Positions 1 through 11,004 are shown, numbered from the stretch's first letter. The stretch is DNA of 64,000 nucleotides from Sacculina carcini (GCA_916048095.2 OU696583.1:6611822-6675821), one strand, 5' to 3'. Notes: generated by a model from the sequence alone, not told the origin. Numbers and translations: made by a program.

Positions 1-364
1 CCCTCTGTATAATCCTCAGTTCGTACCACTGCTTTCGAGGTTCACCATCGACACTAAACTCTATGAAAACGTATGGCATAGTTACTTGAGTAATGATTTC
101 ATCAGCCATCATTTAAGTATTGTTTTATTCCTAGCACCAACACAAGTACCACAGTTATCTGAGGTGCTTGTGTGACAACAACGTTGCATTGTGTGACCCC
201 TGCATTTGAACCTAGGCTGTGCTATATGCAGTAACCAATAACAACAACCATGGGTTTTTCAAAGCTTTTCGCTGCTTCCCTTTGCAGCCGTGCATAATTC
301 CGAATACTTCAGACTTCTGGTTGCTTTTTTAATGTCTTGATGTTTTGATGTTCTGTCCAGAGGG

Positions 365-485
365 ATGTTTGTCATGGACGTAGATTTGTGTCGAGGCTCG
401 AGGGATGACAGCCATCATACATTAGTGTTCAAAGTTGAAGCAGTTGGTCAATTGCATGAGACCCTCGATTTGGTTGACTTGTCTT
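365..485 (+). repeat. Dispersed repeat copy shared with 55.86-55.96 kb
   Basis: A stretch of about 100 bases around GTGTCGAGGCTCG, GGATGACAGC and TTGCATGAGA reappears, inverted and diverged by eye, at about 55855-55965. It has no visible ends, so its class is unknown. Confidence 0.55.
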
Positions 486-784
486 TTGAGGCGACTTGTT
501 AGTGACGTCTGTCGGCAAGAAAACGAACTACAAGTTGGACATTTTTCCGCCTATAATTTGGCGCATTTTGTCGTTTTTCTCTCCGTTTGTCCGTTTCCGA
601 TTCGTTGATGTCATTTTTCAGTCTACGAGTACTAAAAACTCAGTTTCTGTACACGAATGTTTGTTGTTTTCTTGTTGCGAGTTATTTGGTTGGTTATTTG
701 CACGTTTGTTCTGTTTTTCGGTTTGATTGTATTTATTTTGGTTGGCTATTTGCACTAGTTTAGGTTAGGTCATTGCGATGGCAA

Positions 785-910
785 GACCAACAACAACAAC
801 AAACACATATATTGAAAATAGCGCACATATTTATACACAGGCGCGAAAAATACACAACCGACAGGGACATCACAGCGAGCAGGGAGTAGGCACAAATAGA
901 AAAATGAAAA
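785..910 (+). repeat. (AAC)n plus AGCGC/GGCGCGA repeat fragment
   Basis: An (AAC)n run is followed by ACACATATATT, AGCGC and AGGCGCGA. The same order of motifs occurs at 61388-61460, upstream of the gag of the 3'-most retroelement. It may be a solo-LTR or SINE-tail fragment of that repeat; class uncertain. Confidence 0.35.
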
Positions 911-2001
911 CACGTTTGCAAACTGGAACATGCTAGATGGCCGTTGGCTATCAGATAGCTCATCCGCTCTTGAAATAGGGTTTGTTTGATTCCTGTCGGG
1001 TGTCTAGCCACCCTCCTCACTGCAGAACAGTGGGGGAGCCGGTTTAGTCGCCGACGACTCGACCATGAATCTGGTTGTACTGGAACTACACGGTTACCAG
1101 TAGCAGGGCAAAACCTGACTATACCAGCTATTTTTGTTGATATGCGTGACTTTTTGATCACACTGCACTTTTTCAGCGAAAATCTATCTCATAAGTTCGT
1201 GGCGTGTTTCTATTTCTTTCTAATTCTAATCTATTCTAATTTTTCCATTCTATTTCCGGTCGCAAGCTAATGACGAAAGTAAAATGAGGTTTGAATAAAA
1301 TTTATCTGCCGCATTACTTTAATTTTATATAGTTCAATATTCCGAACTGCCGCCTAGGATATTTTACTTCCAATCAAATTCATCGTAGTTGTCTGATACA
1401 AGAGCCCAATGGTATTCACGCCTCAGCGATTTCGGTTGGCATTAGACGCAAGACTGTTGTTGAACGTTAATGCACATTTCCGTGAATTGCATGCTTGGTG
1501 TGAGTGTATTCTCATACGCCCACAAATTCACACGCACACACATGCGTAGTTTCAGAGTGGAAAATTCATATGTATTTATGGAGGTGCCTGGTACATGTTG
1601 TCACGGTATCACTAGAGAAGTTGGAAAATTTGACTGGATTTTTCCTGTTTCGCTTTGTCTCTCTCTATCTATCTCTTCCTCTGTCTTGGATCTTCTAGCT
1701 TCATGGTGGACCTGGGCAGGAAGGAGTCGGGAATTTTAAAATAAAATAAATATATTGTTTTGCTCACATATTCTTGTGAATATTACCTAACATTTAACAC
1801 TTTTTATCAAGTATACAATATTAACGAAACGTTTTTAAGCAATATTAGGAATTTACAAAAACTAGTATATTCATGTCATGACTCTTTCAATTTTGACGCG
1901 GCTCACATGTTTATGGCTTTCATTCAAATTTGTATAAAGCAGTGGTCGGGGAACAGGGGTAAATTACCCCAATTGGGGTAATTTACACATTTTTAGGGTA
2001 A

Positions 2002-2368
2002 TGTTCAGACAGACATTTGGAACATACACGTATATTAAAGTTCACGAATGATTTAATCTGCAAACAAAACAATCATATACATATCAACAAAACACTTCTA
2101 ATAGCCCGCAAATACTCCCGCTGGGACACAGTACACACGCATTGGGAAATACGAGTACGCAATCTCAGTACACAATGGGTTTAGCGGGTATTGCCACTTA
2201 CCGGGCGAAATAGGCACATGCGATCAGCGCGCCTGTCAAACACTGAATGATCACATAGAAGTGTGTGCAGACACACGCGCATTAATGCGTGCCTAACGCT
2301 GGCCGGTGACCTTGCGTAGGTCACACTGCTCTACGCACAGTTCGCTCACTATTAGCTGCATTTCTACA
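2002..2368 (-). repeat. 3' LTR of the 2.0-7.6 kb gypsy element
   Basis: A 367-bp direct repeat of 7191-7557. On the element's own strand it starts TGTAGAAATG and ends GTCTGAACA. It abuts the purine tract at 2369-2379. Confidence 0.95.
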
Positions 2369-2379
2369 TCCCCCCCAAG
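2369..2379 (-). other. Polypurine tract
   Basis: On the minus strand CTTGGGGGGGA lies directly before the 3' LTR, the usual place for the plus-strand primer of a gypsy element. An inverted repeat of the TTTTTCGCCGGCGAAAAA type lies just inside it (about 2382-2399). Confidence 0.8.
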
Positions 2380-2398
2380 TTTTTCGCCGGCGAAAAAC

Positions 2399-5300
2399 TT
2401 ACCATAGGACATAATCCTTCAGACGAGCTGGGGGTCGTCGGTCCCGTTGTGGTCGCTGTCGTCGTGGTGGTGTCGGCTGTGACGCTGGTGGCGACGGAGC
2501 TTGCGACCCTGGTAGTGACAGCGGCTGTGACCTTGGTGGTGCATCTGGTGTGACCGGAGTCTCACCGGGATGAGCTGCCACTGCTGGTGGCTCCAGGCCA
2601 TCTGTCTCTAATTGAGCAGCTTGTGTTGTCGCTTCCCCCGTCTGACTCTGTGTCGATATATCGCCATCTCCTGGTAATGCGTGATTCCTGGTGTCTTCAT
2701 CTGATGAATGAGCATGCTGATTTGTGACAACCGGCTCAGGTGGTGCTCTTGTGTACGAAGAGGGCGCTGCTGTGGCTGGAGATGGTAGAACCCGGAACTG
2801 CCGAATGAATTGGCGGTTGCGTCGCGTCAGACGGCCTGATCCATCAACTTTGATAAGGTATTGGTCGTGTGGCCTAGATTCCACGATCACTCCAGTCCGG
2901 TCCCACCTCTTGCTGTGCGTACCTGCTTGGTTTTGTAGCAACACGCGGCTGCCGGGTGCCAACGGCGGCAGGCAGCGGGTGGTCGGTTGCAGGTCGTCCA
3001 CCTGTGCTATGAATCGCCGCCGAAGTGCCGCCTCGCGCTGCTGCCATACATCTCGCCACACCGGATGCACTGATTGCTCTGTAAAAACCTGTGATCGAGG
3101 TGCGACTGGCAAGAGGTCACGTAGATTTTTTCCGAATATTACCTGTGAGGGGGACATTCCCGTGTCCGCGTCTGGCGTGTTCCGATACTGAAGCAATCCA
3201 GCTGTGATGGCCTCGTCGTCTGCCCGGCCGTTACAGTCCAAGTGCGATGAGAGTAGCCGCTTCATCGACTTTACAGCCACTTCTGCACGACCATTGGACT
3301 GTGGGTGGTAAGCCGACGATCGTCGATGTCTCACTCCCCAGCGTTCAAGGAAAGATTCCGTTGCTTTGGCTGAAAACTCTGGCCAACCGTCCGTACTCAG
3401 TTCTTCGGCGATGCCAAATGTGGCAAAGTACGCCAGCAGGGTGTTTATCAGTCCCTGCGACCCTGACCGAGCCGCAGATATATGGGGCCACCCGCTGAAG
3501 CGGTCTACTATGACAAGGTAGTCCTTGCATCGTGTGCTGAAATAATCAGCTGCCACGGACTGAAAAGGCCTGGTCGGAACGCTTGGCTCAGTTGGGGGCA
3601 TCCGCGCTTGAGAAGGCGTCATTCGCCAACATTCTATGCATTCATCTCGTTGGTTGTTAATGTCTGCCGTGATTCCGGGCCAAAACATCGTATTTGCCGC
3701 ACGAGCCATCATCTTGCCCGTACCTTGGTGAGCTGCGTGCAAGCTGCGGAGCACCTCTCCACGCAAAGACTTCGGCACAATTATTCTGTCCTCCATCATG
3801 GGCACACCGTCTATGGTGCACAGGCGGTCTCTGTACTGCCAGTATGGCTGTAGGACTTTCGAGATTCGGTCGCGTGAGGTGGGGAATCCATTCTCGATCA
3901 TTCTAATGAGATCTTGGAGTGTGGAGTCTTTGGCAGTCATCTCTCTCACTCTCTCCCAGGCTACTGCTCCCGCGTTTAGGACGGTTGACCTGGCTGCCCC
4001 TACGACGTTGACTTCCAGATCATCGGAGAGGCCGTCTGATGTTCGAATCGTTGCTAGATTATCTGGCCTGTAATCATCCGCGTCGTCTGCGATGCCCGTA
4101 GGATGTCTCGATGTGGCGTCCGCGGCAAGAGCGGATTTGCCAGGCACGTGAACAATCTTGTAACCCCACATCATAGTGCGCTGTTTAATGCGGAACAGTC
4201 TAGGGTTTGTGATCGCGCTCATGGCTTGGTCGCCCAGAATCTTCACCAGAGGCTTATGGTCCGTAACGACGGTGAGGTTGCTGCATCCCAGAGTAAAAAA
4301 CTTGGTGTCTTTCAGTGCCCACATGATTGCGAGCGCTTCGCCTTCGATGGGGGCGTAGCGCCGCTCGGCGGCTCTGAGAAACCTGGATCCTGCCAGAGTT
4401 ACGCGCCATCCACTTGTGCAGCAGTCTGGCGAGATTGTGCTGCATTTACAATGTTTCTGTCTCAACCAGTAGCCGATCCCAGATTTTGACCAGTCTGTGT
4501 GGAGGCATGTTGGTCGACCTGGTTCAAATATCTCGACGCCGTGACGAATTTCTTTGACTATGGCCGCTTTGGAGCGTTCGAATGCCTCATCGAGCGTTGC
4601 ATCCCATTTGAACGCGCATTTTGGACTCAGCAGCGGTTCAAACGGCTCCATCATGTTCGTTGTTCGTCCGTAATGCGAGACCTGATTCACCAGGCCGAAC
4701 CACGCTCGGATGTCGGTGATATTGCGCGGCCGTGGGAAATTCGCAATGGCATCGAAATATTTTTGCAGTGGTCGCAGCGCGTTGTTAGTAATTCTAAACC
4801 CCGCAAAATCGACCTCGAGTGAGGAAAATTGGAACTTTGCCGGATTCAGAATGATGCCGTTGCCACCCAGCCACTCTAAGTACTCTATCACTCGCCACCA
4901 GTGCTCCTCCAGATCACTGTCCCACAACAATGTGTCGTCGACGCACTTAGTTTTCCGCGGAATGTCCGCGATGATAGCGTCGTACCGTTGCGTATACGCA
5001 TCCTGAGACGCGATAAATCCCATGGGTGCTCGGCAGTATCTGAAACGGCCTTCCTCCGTTATGAAAGTTGTCTTGTGACGGTCTTCTTGGCGAATCGGGA
5101 TGGCGTGGTATCCGTTCCACGCGTCTGTAACGGTTTTTACTGTGTTTGGTGGCACAGCTCTGGCTTGCTTCGCTGGTGGGACTGTGTGATGCGTTTCTCG
5201 GTCGCAATAACGGTTTAGCTGTTGCAGGTCAACGGTGCGCCTTGGTGTCCCGTCTGCCTTTGGAGTAATTACCATGTTGTGCAGCCATGTAGTGGGCGTG

Positions 5301-7141
5301 TTTGGTGGAACGCTCTCTATCACGCCTAGTCTCTCATCCTGATGCAACTGCTCGGACACGGTCTGCCGCCAGTGTACGGGCACATGCGGCGGTCGGTGTG
5401 TCACCACTGGTCGGGCGTCTGGCTGCACCCTGATCTCCATAGGAGGACCTGTCATAGTTGGCAGCGGTTGATGTGGGCACACGTTGAATGTCGATGCCCC
5501 GTATCGCTTGAGTAACCAACTTTTCATTGTGGCGGCATTCTTCATTGTTGGTGCAATTGGAAGCTGCTTGGGCCTGGCTGGCGGCTCACTTCGCTTTGGG
5601 CATCCACATTCTGCTAACGGAGGCTCACCGCTGCAGCTCGCTGAGCTGAGAGCGGCCAATCTGTGATCCGCTGCGCCAATTGTCGGGAAGTCCGGACCGA
5701 TGATACCTAGTTGTGTCAGTACTGATCGACTTAGGTAGAAGTTGTTCGTTGTTGGTGTGACGAACACTTCGGCTGTTGCACGGATTTGCTCTCGCTGTTT
5801 GTTTAGTCCCGAAAACTTGAGACACATTACTCCCACAACCGGTATTTCCTTGTTATTTGCCGCCAGTATTCGTCGATTGTTGACGTGGAGATGCCGCTCA
5901 TTGACACCAAGTCGCTTCAAGAATGAGCTGCCCATGAGACATGTCTGGGCTCCGGAGTCTGCTACGACTGTCACTCTAGTCGGGCGGCTCGGTGGTCTCG
6001 GGAGCTTCATGCGAGAGTACGCAGCCTGGTCCACGGTGACCTCGACTGTGAGTGTTGGGTGTGCCATGTTGACATCCGATGTGTGAATGTTGGTGTTGAC
6101 AGCCCCTGCGGTTTCGAACAAGCTGTCCCAGAGACTTGACGCTTCTGACGATCCTGACTCAAGACTGGCGGAATTCACACAGAAAGTTTCCTCCACAGCA
6201 CTGGCCCGAATATTCGACTTCTTCTGCTGGTCACGTTTTCTGCGCCAGCAGTTGATGCACGTTTCAAACTCTTTGAGCTTGCCGCGAATTTTGCCAAACC
6301 GTGGAGTTGTGGTTCCACACGCGCACTGGAATACCTGCGCCGTATTGTCTTCCTTCGAAAGGGTTTGCGACGCGTTCTTATGCACATTAGTCGGCCGCGA
6401 TTGTTTTCGGTAGCTGCTGGCTGCTATGCTGGATGACGCCGCCGTCATTGCCCGTGCGGCGGTCTCTTTGCCGTCGATGAGTGCTGTTACTTCATTGAGA
6501 TTCTGGTCATCTATCGACGGCGTCCCCAGGACTTCCTTCCGTATCTCGTCGTCTGCGAGTCCACTAATGAGCACGAGCTTAACGATTTCGTCGCTGTAGT
6601 TACAGATGGCGCGGCCCGTGCAGGTTGCTACGCTGCAGGGAGCTATCTTTGTCCACTGACATACGTTTGCGAGTCCGCGTAGGCGGGCTACGTACTGCCT
6701 CACTGGCTCCGCTGGATCCTGCACGCACTTGAGCAGCGACGTCCGACGCACACTCAGAGCGACGTGAATGACCGCCAGGCGATGTATTGCGGCGAGTATC
6801 TCATCTTCGCTTCGGGAGGCAATGTCCGGGTCATCTCTGAAGAGGGCCGCTTCCAGTTCAGGTGAGCAGCACGCCAACAGTTGTGCATTCATCTGGCTGG
6901 GTGTCAGCTCGGTGCAGTCACGGAACATGCTCCAGCGTCGTTTGAAAGCGGCCCAGTCGTCCTCACCGACGCCTTGTTCCATCGATGGGCGACATATTTT
7001 GGGCGGTGGCTGACGCTGCGAGTGTTCGTGCAGATTTCGCTGATGAAGCTGCATTAGAGCAATGCACGTTGCCATGTCATCGCCTCGCTTGATTTCACCG
7101 CAACCGGCGGCCTCGCACTTCAGTGTCACCGGCATATTCAC
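2399..7141 (-). CDS. Gag-Pol polyprotein of the gypsy element (1580 aa)
   Basis: A single open frame encoding the retrotransposon's capsid-like and enzyme parts. From the N terminus: a gag-like region of about 330 residues ending in a Cys-rich patch (CACGTTTPRFG, then CINCW); a retroviral-type aspartic protease with DSGAQTCLMG near residue 393; a reverse transcriptase with the CVDDTLLWD catalytic motif near 733; RNase H with LHTDWSKSGIG near 878; an integrase with an HHCC zinc motif (HAAHQG to CIECW, about 1134-1172), a DDE core (VAADYF, STDGWPEF, HPQSNGRAEV) and a basic C-terminal domain; and a Pro-rich tail. CxDDTLLWD-type reverse transcriptases are familiar from marine-invertebrate gypsy elements. 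The first Met lies 50 bases inside the 5' LTR, so gag and pol appear fused without a frame change. It is transposon, not host, coding. Confidence 0.93.
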   Translation of the reverse strand: MNMPVTLKCEAAGCGEIKRGDDMATCIALMQLHQRNLHEHSQRQPPPKICRPSMEQGVGEDDWAAFKRRWSMFRDCTELTPSQMNAQLLACCSPELEAALFRDDPDIASRSEDEILAAIHRLAVIHVALSVRRTSLLKCVQDPAEPVRQYVARLRGLANVCQWTKIAPCSVATCTGRAICNYSDEIVKLVLISGLADDEIRKEVLGTPSIDDQNLNEVTALIDGKETAARAMTAASSSIAASSYRKQSRPTNVHKNASQTLSKEDNTAQVFQCACGTTTPRFGKIRGKLKEFETCINCWRRKRDQQKKSNIRASAVEETFCVNSASLESGSSEASSLWDSLFETAGAVNTNIHTSDVNMAHPTLTVEVTVDQAAYSRMKLPRPPSRPTRVTVVADSGAQTCLMGSSFLKRLGVNERHLHVNNRRILAANNKEIPVVGVMCLKFSGLNKQREQIRATAEVFVTPTTNNFYLSRSVLTQLGIIGPDFPTIGAADHRLAALSSASCSGEPPLAECGCPKRSEPPARPKQLPIAPTMKNAATMKSWLLKRYGASTFNVCPHQPLPTMTGPPMEIRVQPDARPVVTHRPPHVPVHWRQTVSEQLHQDERLGVIESVPPNTPTTWLHNMVITPKADGTPRRTVDLQQLNRYCDRETHHTVPPAKQARAVPPNTVKTVTDAWNGYHAIPIRQEDRHKTTFITEEGRFRYCRAPMGFIASQDAYTQRYDAIIADIPRKTKCVDDTLLWDSDLEEHWWRVIEYLEWLGGNGIILNPAKFQFSSLEVDFAGFRITNNALRPLQKYFDAIANFPRPRNITDIRAWFGLVNQVSHYGRTTNMMEPFEPLLSPKCAFKWDATLDEAFERSKAAIVKEIRHGVEIFEPGRPTCLHTDWSKSGIGYWLRQKHCKCSTISPDCCTSGWRVTLAGSRFLRAAERRYAPIEGEALAIMWALKDTKFFTLGCSNLTVVTDHKPLVKILGDQAMSAITNPRLFRIKQRTMMWGYKIVHVPGKSALAADATSRHPTGIADDADDYRPDNLATIRTSDGLSDDLEVNVVGAARSTVLNAGAVAWERVREMTAKDSTLQDLIRMIENGFPTSRDRISKVLQPYWQYRDRLCTIDGVPMMEDRIIVPKSLRGEVLRSLHAAHQGTGKMMARAANTMFWPGITADINNQRDECIECWRMTPSQARMPPTEPSVPTRPFQSVAADYFSTRCKDYLVIVDRFSGWPHISAARSGSQGLINTLLAYFATFGIAEELSTDGWPEFSAKATESFLERWGVRHRRSSAYHPQSNGRAEVAVKSMKRLLSSHLDCNGRADDEAITAGLLQYRNTPDADTGMSPSQVIFGKNLRDLLPVAPRSQVFTEQSVHPVWRDVWQQREAALRRRFIAQVDDLQPTTRCLPPLAPGSRVLLQNQAGTHSKRWDRTGVIVESRPHDQYLIKVDGSGRLTRRNRQFIRQFRVLPSPATAAPSSYTRAPPEPVVTNQHAHSSDEDTRNHALPGDGDISTQSQTGEATTQAAQLETDGLEPPAVAAHPGETPVTPDAPPRSQPLSLPGSQAPSPPASQPTPPRRQRPQRDRRPPARLKDYVLW

Positions 7142-7169
7142 TCGGCGATATTATTTACAAAAATGTTTG

Positions 7170-7190
7170 ATAGAGATCCCGATTAAATCA
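7170..7190 (-). other. Leader next to the 5' LTR (primer-site position)
   Basis: On the minus strand the DNA just after the 5' LTR begins TGATTTAATCGGGATCTC. This is where the primer-binding site should be, but it does not start with TGG and I could not match it to a tRNA end. An unusual or internal-tRNA primer is possible. Confidence 0.4.
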
Positions 7191-7557
7191 TGTTCAGACA
7201 GACATTCGGAACATACACGTATATTAAAGTTCACGAATGATTTAATCTGCAAACAAAACAATCATATACATATCAACAAAACACTTCTAATAGCCCGCAA
7301 GTACTTCCGCTGGGACACAGTACACACGCATTGGGAAATACGAGTACGCAATCTCAGTACACAATGGGTTTAGCGGGTATTGCCACTTACCGGGCAAAAT
7401 AGGCACATGCGATCAGCGCGCCTGTCAAACACTGAATGATCACATAGAAGTGTGTGCAGACACACGCGCATTAATGCGTGCCTAACGCTGGCCGGTGACC
7501 TTGCGTAGGTCACACTGCTCTACGCACAGTTCGCTCACTATTAGCTGCATTTCTACA
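7191..7557 (-). repeat. 5' LTR of the 2.0-7.6 kb gypsy element
   Basis: Partner of 2002-2368 with about four differences over 367 bp. On the element strand it starts TGTAGAAATG. The 5-bp target duplication GGTAA follows at 7558-7562. Confidence 0.95.
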
Positions 7558-8066
7558 GGTAATGAACGTGCTACGGATGTGGATGTGCTAAATGAGGGAA
7601 ACCGATATGAAAGTTGGAGAAAAGAATACATCGTGGATCCCACGATCTTTAAAACTATGGAAACAGAGAAATACCAGTATTGAAACTGCTTCATCCGCCA
7701 GTGTGTATGTAGTGTGAGCACGCCTATGACGTTTGCACGTGCGCGATTCATGAGTGTACGCAAGCCCTGCGTGGCGTTAGCATCGTGTGAGTGTGTCTGT
7801 ATGTTGGTGTGTGCGAGTGAACGTACATGGCTGCGGGCAGTGAAGCTCGTGCAACATGATCGTTGTATGAATGTGTGTATGTTTGTGTGCTTGATTGGCG
7901 ATATGATCGTTTGTACAATTTCTGGCTGTTAGCCTCGTGTTGCGTCTTGGAGTGCATTGGAGCTCGGTCAACGTGTTCATTACTGTCGATCAGTATTGAA
8001 ACTGTTGTTAACCCTCAGTGAGACCGCCTTTGCGTTGTTGTCCTGGCGTGTGTTGACTTTTCCTGA

Positions 8067-9043
8067 CGTGAAGCAACAGAATCCAGATATTCTAGCCATC
8101 CATTGCATGATACATCGCCAAGCATTGGTTGTGAAGAATTTGGAACCAGAAGTGGCAGCTGTGCTAAATGATGTGGTTAAGATAGTCAATGTTGTAAAAG
8201 GGCATGCACTAAACACGAGGATGTTTCGTGATTTATGTGAGGATGGAGACGCTGAATATTCAACCCTTTTTTACCATACGGAAGTGAGGTGGCTTTCACG
8301 TGGAAATGTGCTGGATAGAGTGTGGGCTCTTAAAACAGAACTCGAAATGTTTTTGACTGATCAAAAACACACACTTGCAGAAAAGTTCAGAAAAAAAACC
8401 TGGCTAGCTCTTTTTGCATATTTAGCTGACATTTTTGGGCATGTAAATGAATTGAACAAGGAACTGCAAGGAAAGAAAGTAAATCTCCTGTTAGCAAAGG
8501 AATAAATTTCAGCATTTGTATCAGTTTCAGTTTTTGTTTCAGTTTTTGGAAGACTGTCAAGACTGCAGTTTTAGTGACATAAAGGAGACAGTCACAAGGC
8601 ACCTGACAAAACTTAGAAATAGGTTCTGTGATTATCTTCCAGAACTTGATTCACATGCTGTCAGCTGGGTTTTAAATCCCTTCAAAAGTGAGCTGTCTGA
8701 TTTGCCTGAACAGCCTGAAGGATTGGCAGAAGAGATTATTGAACTTCGTTCCAGCAATGAAACAAAAATGGAATTTGAGAACAACGATGATCTCTCAAGT
8801 TTTTGGATGTCAAAAACTGCAAAGGCTTATAAAATTGCGCATATGGAAGCAACTAAAATGCTACTACCTTTCGCAACAACCTACCTTTGCGAACAAGGTT
8901 TTTCTACCCTGGTCAATTTAAAAAACAAATACAGAAACCGGTTGAATCCTGAAGACAGCATCCTAGTAGCAGTAACATCAAAAACCCCTGATATCGACTT
9001 TGTTGTATCCAAGATGAAACAGTATCATTTTTCCAAAGCCTGA
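8067..9043 (+). pseudogene. Broken hAT transposase (SCAND3/ZBED5-like), C-terminal part
   Basis: Two adjacent open frames together cover the C-terminal half of a hAT transposase. The first (to 8505) has HCMIHRQALVVKNL, HTEVRWLSRGNVLDRV and LFAYLADIFGHVNELNKELQG. The second (from about 8530) has LLPFATTYLCEQGFSTLV and KYRNRLNPEDS, the hAT dimerisation segment. These blocks are familiar from the domesticated vertebrate genes SCAND3 and ZBED5 and their transposon relatives. The frames meet in a low-complexity CAGTTTCAGTTTTTGTTTCAG patch at 8505-8530 with a stop and a +1 shift between them. The BED zinc finger and N-terminal catalytic half were not found upstream, so the gene is truncated as well as shifted and cannot encode an active enzyme. 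Confidence 0.85.
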
Positions 9044-9435
9044 GGTAGCTGATATGAGTATATTTAAAACCTCAATCTGGTGTCAAAATATTAATGTTTT
9101 CAATATTCTCTTAATTCTTTTGTGCTGTGGCGTACACACATATTTCACTGACACACATGTTATTTCTATTAATTTCACTGTATAATGTTTTCTAATTGTT
9201 TAAATTTAATGCAGCGAATTTCACATATTGTATAGCTTTACACGACTTGCGATTGTTTTCAATGTCACAATGTACACGACCGGACGTATTTGTGCTTGCA
9301 TGTGCGTGTGTATATGTGCGTGTTATTTTCTCTCGTGTTTTTGTCGTGTCAAGTACAGTTTTCCGTTTATCAGTCGTGTACGCATGTCATCTTCATTGTT
9401 ACCTGCCTATTAGTCGTGCTTGACTGTTGCGGGTA
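9044..9435 (+). other. 3' non-coding part of the hAT relic
   Basis: AT-rich DNA following the transposase stop. A TG-rich run near 9290-9330 was seen but no gene. The short LTR element begins at 9436. Confidence 0.5.
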
Positions 9436-9861
9436 TGTAGCAGAAACAGAAATATATATTATATTACAGACAGGCGCGCGTGGGCATCACTGCCCCACGC
9501 GCGCCTACAAGACGTCACACCACAATCGCACCACCAACAAGACTCCCAGCTCACACCGTGACACACGGCAGCACACACACACACACACACGCACAGTCCT
9601 CACCCGCCGCAACAACCATTCAGCGGCGAGCCGGTCAATCGCTCGCCGCCGCGGGACATGCATACTCGACAAACGCATACACACACACACACCGAAACAA
9701 CTACACACACTCACCGACACAGCTATACACACTCGCTCACACACTCTCGCACGCAATATACAATTCAACCATACACGATCACATATAGAAACACTAACAC
9801 GTTCACGCACACACAATCTTTCACACACACACTCTCTCTCACTGCACACGATCACACCACA
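9436..9861 (-). repeat. LTR of TRIM-like copy 1 (3' LTR)
   Basis: CA-rich terminal direct repeat. Near its outer part it carries a GC-rich hairpin: GGCGCGCGTGGG and its exact complement separated by about nine bases (about 9473-9507). Confidence 0.88.
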
Positions 9862-10574
9862 CCTCCACCTGTTTTAAAGAAACATAAATCAACAAAAAAA
9901 CAGACAATTATAAATCGCGAACCAAGCAAACCAGGAACCAATAAAAAAAACTAACTCGACGACGGCCTCCACCAGATGCACACACCGTGGCTGCGGCGAA
10001 GCACAACACGTCAGGCCCCAGCGTCCACCGCGCTCCCGCCTCCGCCGTGCTCTTCAGTGCTTCGCCGCAGCCTGCCGTCTTCTTCATCACCGGCTGCCGC
10101 GACAGGGCACAACACTTCGACCCCAGCACCCACTATGCTCCCGTCGACTCCAGTGCTCTTCAGCACCCTGCCGCAAACAGCCGGGACGTCGCCGTTCACA
10201 CAGGCCACGCCGTCGCCGTCGTTCGTCATGTTTTCCTCCGGCTTCAGCAGCCCCTCTCTGTCACCTGCCGTCCAGCACCAGCATCCTCCACGAGCGATCG
10301 TCGCCTCCACTGACAATCCTGTAGTTGCCCGGCGACGTGCCTTACACCAGTGCAGACGAGACGACCAGCATCCATCGGCCACAGCTCCTCAGCTGCCTCC
10401 CGCCGGGATCATGCTGCACTGCCGTCCCCCTGCACCCCAACCTGACACGCCGCCGAGCACCTCCTCCGCTGTTCTCCGCTGGTAGGCCACTACTGATGCT
10501 GGAAGGCACCCTCTCCGCTGCTGAAGCCGGGTCGCAGACAAAAAGAATTCCAAAACAAAAAGGCCGAAATAGCT
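9862..10574 (-). other. Interior of TRIM-like copy 1, GC-rich
   Basis: Pro/Ser/Ala-rich open frames exist in several phases on both strands, a composition effect. No protease, reverse transcriptase or zinc knuckle is present. A short inverted repeat CGTCGCC...GGCGACG with a ~25-base loop lies at about 10300-10340. It is the probable seed of the large palindrome in copy 2. Confidence 0.7.
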
Positions 10575-11004
10575 TGTAGCAGATACAGAAATATATATTA
10601 TATTACAGACAGGCGCGCGTGGGCATCACTGCCCCACGCGCGCCTACAAGACGTCACACCACAATCGCACCACCAACAAGACTCCCAGCTCACACCGTGA
10701 CACACGGGAGCACACACACACACACACACGCACAGTCCTCACCCGCCGCAACAACCATTCAGCGGCGAGCCGGTCAATCGCTCGCCGCCGCGGGACATGC
10801 ATACTCGACAAACGCATACACACACACACACACACCGAAACAACTACACACACTCACCGACACAGCTATACACATTCGCTCACACACTCTCGCACGCAAT
10901 ATACAATTCAACCATACACGATCACATATAGAAACACTAACACGTTCACGCACACACAATCTTTCACACACACACTCTCTCTCACTGCACACGATCACAC
11001 CACA
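10575..11004 (-). repeat. LTR of TRIM-like copy 1 (5' LTR)
   Basis: Near-identical to 9436-9861. On the element strand its end ...TGCTACA is followed directly by AGCTATTTCGGC (10563-10574 read backwards). Confidence 0.88.

Larger units (their letters stand above)
1..1939. other. Left flank, no recognisable gene
   Basis: Open frames here are short (under 140 codons) and none resembles a protein I know. The DNA is of moderate AT content, with a CT-rich patch near 1660-1690 and CA-rich runs near 1505-1545. Two short dispersed repeats listed separately fall inside. No promoter, tRNA or splice-bounded exon could be supported. Confidence 0.6.
2002..7557 (-). mobile_element. Ty3/gypsy LTR retrotransposon, looks whole
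   Basis: Two 367-bp direct repeats starting TG and ending CA (as LTRs do) enclose one long minus-strand open frame. The element is flanked by an exact 5-bp duplication GGTAA (1997-2001 and 7558-7562) and sits inside the hAT relic. The two LTRs differ at about four positions (about 1%), pointing to a recent insertion. Order on the minus strand is LTR, gag-like region, protease, reverse transcriptase, RNase H, integrase, purine tract, LTR. There is no envelope gene. Confidence 0.95.
9436..11004 (-). mobile_element. Non-autonomous LTR element (TRIM-like), copy 1
   Basis: Direct repeats of about 430 bp (9436-9861 and 10575-11004), bounded TG...CA, flank a 0.7-kb GC-rich interior with no retroviral domain. 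The exact 5-bp duplication GGGTA lies at 9431-9435 and 11005-11009. The orientation is inferred: on the minus strand the first LTR is followed by AGCTATTTCGGC, the motif found after the LTR of the element at 61-64 kb. The repeats differ by a few substitutions and CA-run lengths, so insertion is fairly recent. It depends on another element's enzymes. Confidence 0.88.

Noticed and set aside
2724-6413. Several plus-strand open frames of 100-155 codons
   Set aside because: All lie opposite the long gag-pol frame and show no independent domain.
9290-9954. His/Thr-rich open frames
   Set aside because: Products of the (CA)n-rich LTR; matching frames appear in every LTR copy and in both strands.
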